Below are positions 18,160 to 20,437 of a stretch of 20,437 bases of DNA, in pieces. Location of the stretch: the NCBI GenBank assembly GCA_008017255.1, contig SSHD01000136.1, positions 1-20,437 of the forward strand, written 5' to 3'. The notes beneath the pieces are model-generated. The model was given only the letters and a program-made list of their open reading frames with translations. It did no database searches and was not told the origin of the DNA. The stretch is from Acinetobacter sp. (lineage in GTDB: Bacteria > Pseudomonadota > Gammaproteobacteria > Pseudomonadales > Moraxellaceae). Numbering within the stretch: the first letter of the stretch is position 1; each line of letters starts with the position of its first letter. A program made the translations under genes and the position numbers.

Positions 18160-18927
18160 ATGTTATTTATTAATACCCGACCTGAAAATCGTGCAGCGGC
18201 TTTAAACCAAGCCTTGCTTGGGGCGGGTTATGCGGTTGAAGCGTTGCCTTTGCTTGAGTTGGTGGCAGAGCCATTTAACGCAGAATTACAGCAGTTGTAT
18301 CAACAGTTGCTTACTGTGCAAGTGATCGTGGTGGTCAGTCCGGCGGCGGTTGAAATTGGTATGCAATATTTGCAACAAGCGGGCGTTACCATGCAGCAAT
18401 TGGCGCATGTGCAATGGGTAGCGGTAGGGCGGGCAACGGCACAAGCCTTGGCGCAGTATCAAATCGATAGTCATATCCCTGCAGTAGAAAACTCGGAAGG
18501 CATGTTAGAGTTGCCGATTTTGCAACAGCATGCGGACGCAAAAATTGCCTTTTGGCGTGGCTTGGGCGGGCGGCAGTTTATGATGCAACGATTGCAACAG
18601 CAAGGTGCGAGTATTTTAAATTTTGTGCTTTATCATCGGCAATGCCCTGCCAGTAGTGTGCTTAAATTTCCTGGCATGCTGCAACAGCTACAGCCTGAGC
18701 AAACGGTGGCGGTGTTAATTAGCAGTGAGGCGAGTTGGTTGCATTGGCAGCAGTTGTGTCAGTACAGTCAACAGCAGATCGACTGGGTGTATGTGGTACT
18801 GGGCGAACGTCTAGTACAATTATTAAAAAATAGCCAAAGCCATGCAGCAAGGCCGCCAATTTTGTTGCACAGCTTGGCGGCAACGGAGATCATAACAACG
18901 ATGCGTCACTGGCAAGGATTGCGATGA
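18160..18927 (+). CDS. hemD: Uroporphyrinogen-III synthase HemD
   Basis: HemD closes hydroxymethylbilane with inversion of ring D to give uroporphyrinogen III. Sequence conservation is low in this family. Visible features in the 255 residues are the start FINTRPENRAAALNQAL, the two alternating alpha/beta lobes, VVVSPAAVEIGMQYL in lobe one, and WRGLGGRQFMMQRLQQQGA with VLYHRQCP in lobe two. The position right after hemC supports the assignment strongly. The region is rich in Gln. The ATG has a poor ribosome site. Its stop TGA overlaps the ATG of the next gene (ATGA), suggesting coupling. Confidence 0.92.
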   Translation: MLFINTRPENRAAALNQALLGAGYAVEALPLLELVAEPFNAELQQLYQQLLTVQVIVVVSPAAVEIGMQYLQQAGVTMQQLAHVQWVAVGRATAQALAQYQIDSHIPAVENSEGMLELPILQQHADAKIAFWRGLGGRQFMMQRLQQQGASILNFVLYHRQCPASSVLKFPGMLQQLQPEQTVAVLISSEASWLHWQQLCQYSQQQIDWVYVVLGERLVQLLKNSQSHAARPPILLHSLAATEIITTMRHWQGLR

Positions 18928-19751
18928 AAAAAATTGTTTATTTAACTTCGGTGTTGGTGGTGCTGTGCGCAGGCAAGCTCAGTTACGATGCTGCACAAAA
19001 TGCGCAAGCGGTGTCGCAGGTGCAACAGCAGTTGCAGCAGACCGAACAGCGCTATGCCTTGCTCAACGATCAATTGGTGGCCCTGCAACGACAATTACAA
19101 CAGAGTAATCCGTCTGAATTGAATGCAACACAGCACAATACCGCGCCACCCTCTGGTGTTGCCCCCACGGTATTGATTCAACAGCAATTACAATTGGTAC
19201 AGTTTGCTGTAGATCAACAACAGTTTATTTATGCACTCGATCAGTTGCAGCAACTACAACAACAGCTACCACAGTTAAATATTGCACCCGCCTTAGAGCA
19301 GAGTTTGCTGCAAGCGATTACCCAAGATCAGCAAGCCATTCAGCAATTTGTCTTGGCACAAACTCAGCAACAGCAGCAGATTGATCAGCTGTTGCAGCAA
19401 TTAGATCGACAGTTACAACAGCAAATGCAAAATCCACAACTTAATTTTAATAACAGCGCAAAACCAACAGGCTGGTCTTGGTTTAGCGTGGAAAAATTAC
19501 AACGTGCCGCACCCGACTTAATGCAGCGTCATCTTAGTTTAAAAGAAATCCAATTGCGTTTGCTGTTGGCGGCGCAGGCTTTACATGCGGGGCAGAGTGT
19601 GGAATATCGCAAAGCTGTGCAAGAAGTGCTACAGCTGCTTGCTGCATTGCCCGATCCACACAGTCAGCAGCTCAAGCTACGCTTAGAAAAAATGACTAAT
19701 CTACCAGTTTTGTCTAAGCCGAAACTCAGCACATTGGCGTTGTTGGGGTAA
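18924..19751 (+). CDS. hemX: HemX-like Gln-rich membrane-anchored coiled-coil protein
   Basis: The 275-residue product has one N-terminal hydrophobic segment (about 3-17, a membrane anchor or uncleaved signal). A long Gln-rich coiled-coil region follows (about 22-60 and 82-175), then a helical C-terminal domain with WSWFSVEKLQRAAP, LSLKEIQLRLLLAAQALHAG and YRKAVQEVLQLL. The C-terminal pattern and position between hemD and hemY fit the HemX family, often mislabelled as uroporphyrinogen-III C-methyltransferase; no methyltransferase motif is present. Its biochemical role is not known. I count about 61 Gln (22 per cent), with runs of up to five. It is shorter than the 350-390 residues common for HemX and has no long cytosolic N-terminal segment. 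It is coupled to hemD by overlap and lies four bases before hemY. Confidence 0.85.
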   Translation: MKKIVYLTSVLVVLCAGKLSYDAAQNAQAVSQVQQQLQQTEQRYALLNDQLVALQRQLQQSNPSELNATQHNTAPPSGVAPTVLIQQQLQLVQFAVDQQQFIYALDQLQQLQQQLPQLNIAPALEQSLLQAITQDQQAIQQFVLAQTQQQQQIDQLLQQLDRQLQQQMQNPQLNFNNSAKPTGWSWFSVEKLQRAAPDLMQRHLSLKEIQLRLLLAAQALHAGQSVEYRKAVQEVLQLLAALPDPHSQQLKLRLEKMTNLPVLSKPKLSTLALLG

Positions 19752-19755
19752 TGGC

Positions 19756-20437
19756 ATGAAGCGTTTAGTGTTGACTTATGCAGTGGCGAGTGTGTTGTTA
19801 TTTGCGCTGTGTGCCGTGTTGAGTTATGGCTATGGCACAGGGTATGTCTATATTTATTGGCGTACATGGCAATTTCAAAGCAGCCTGTGGGGTTTACTGG
19901 CGCTGGTGTTGTTATGCGGCGTGTTGTTGCAAGGCTTATGGTTGGGTTGTAAACGCTATTTCACTCGTGAGCAACGTAAAAAAGACACTGCACTGCACTT
20001 TAAAGATTTGCATCCCTATGAACAATTGGGGGTGGTTTGGTTATTGGATGCCGCCAAAGATCAACAACTGTTTATTGAGCAGGTGTATAGCCAGTCTGGT
20101 TTGCTCAACCCAATTATTGATGCGCAGTTTGATTATCGTAATGGCGACTATGCCAGCGCCTTGCAGCGTTTGCAGCAAGCAGTGCCGATGGCATTTGAAT
20201 TGGCGGAATTACAACGCATAGAAATTTTGTTGGCGCAGCAGCAGACAGAGCAAGCCTTAAGCCATTTGGAATTTCTGGCACAGCAGCAAATTTCGCCGTG
20301 GCTCAGCGAAATCGAAACGGCCTATCGACAACGGTTGATGAGCTTGTGGGGCAAACTTGCCTTACAGCAGCCGTGGTTGTTTTTACGTTCTACCCAACAC
20401 GGTTTGCTCGATGCAACGCATCGGGACCTGTGGTTGC
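19756..20437 (+). CDS. hemY: HemY-like membrane protein (3' end outside window)
   Basis: The frame starts with ATG at 19756 after the hemX stop and stays open to the window edge, giving 227 residues. Two transmembrane segments are visible (about 4-22 and 44-64), linked by the family hallmark GYVYIYWRTWQFQSSLWGLL. A cytosolic or periplasmic helical region of TPR type follows (YRNGDYASALQRLQQAV and EILLAQQQTEQALSHLEFLA). HemY of this type is an inner-membrane protein of unknown activity in the haem operon; it is not the protoporphyrinogen oxidase that carries the same name in Bacillus. GGGG at 19744-19747 may serve as its ribosome site. Confidence 0.92.
   Translation, partial: MKRLVLTYAVASVLLFALCAVLSYGYGTGYVYIYWRTWQFQSSLWGLLALVLLCGVLLQGLWLGCKRYFTREQRKKDTALHFKDLHPYEQLGVVWLLDAAKDQQLFIEQVYSQSGLLNPIIDAQFDYRNGDYASALQRLQQAVPMAFELAELQRIEILLAQQQTEQALSHLEFLAQQQISPWLSEIETAYRQRLMSLWGKLALQQPWLFLRSTQHGLLDATHRDLWL

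Noticed and set aside
19000..19450. CAG/CAA-rich stretches as a tandem repeat array or CRISPR
   Set aside because: They are irregular codons for a Gln-rich coiled coil in hemX, with no fixed unit or spacer.
19826..20221. 131-codon plus-strand frame near the right end
   Set aside because: It is a shadow of hemY, whose own frame is open to the window edge and carries the HemY hallmark sequence.

Overview
The window looks like ordinary core chromosome of a gammaproteobacterium of the order Pseudomonadales, most likely Acinetobacter or a close relative in the Moraxellaceae. The evidence is gene order and protein character. The algZ-algR-hemC-hemD-hemX-hemY run divergent from argH is a Pseudomonadales arrangement. 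An isolated murD-ftsW pair, a compact 617-residue FeoB and a xerD next to a dsbC-like lipoprotein gene fit my recollection of Acinetobacter. I could run no database search, so the genus is an inference. I see no prophage, insertion sequence, CRISPR array, tRNA or rRNA.

Layout from left to right. Positions 1-1289 (minus) hold the start of a dsbC-like lipoprotein gene and xerD. Positions 1380-3851 (plus) hold a probably Fur-controlled ferrous iron operon: feoA, feoB and a small Cys-rich membrane protein. Positions 3993-6552 (plus) hold murD and ftsW (peptidoglycan and division), closed by a terminator. Positions 6597-8205 (minus) hold gluQ and dksA, separated by a roughly 90-bp cruciform-type repeat. 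Positions 8448-9895 (minus) hold nudF and cpdA, separated by five bases. Positions 9973-12066 (minus) hold thiC and its TPP riboswitch. Positions 12144-12936 (plus) hold phoU behind a candidate PHO box. Positions 13003-15190 (minus) hold argH, yggX and a long 3' region without a recognised gene, ending in a strong terminator. Positions 15268-20437 (plus) hold the sensor/regulator pair algZ-algR followed by the haem genes hemC, hemD, hemX and hemY, the last cut by the window edge.

Several neighbours work together: FeoA/FeoB with the Cys-rich protein in Fe(II) import, MurD and FtsW in wall synthesis, and HemC/HemD in successive steps to uroporphyrinogen III. YggX handles Fe(II) and protects Fe-S enzymes. 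ThiC, also in the window, is one such Fe-S enzyme.

The most unusual observation is in XerD. The first catalytic arginine of the tyrosine recombinase active site reads as glutamine (codon at 816-818), one base away from Arg, while every other catalytic residue is intact. Other points worth a second look are a possible switch helix in the thiC leader, the untranslated 400 bp behind yggX with a duplicated hairpin sequence and a 13-codon ORF, the tandem hairpins between thiC and nudF, and the extremely Gln-rich HemX. I found no convincing new multi-gene system.
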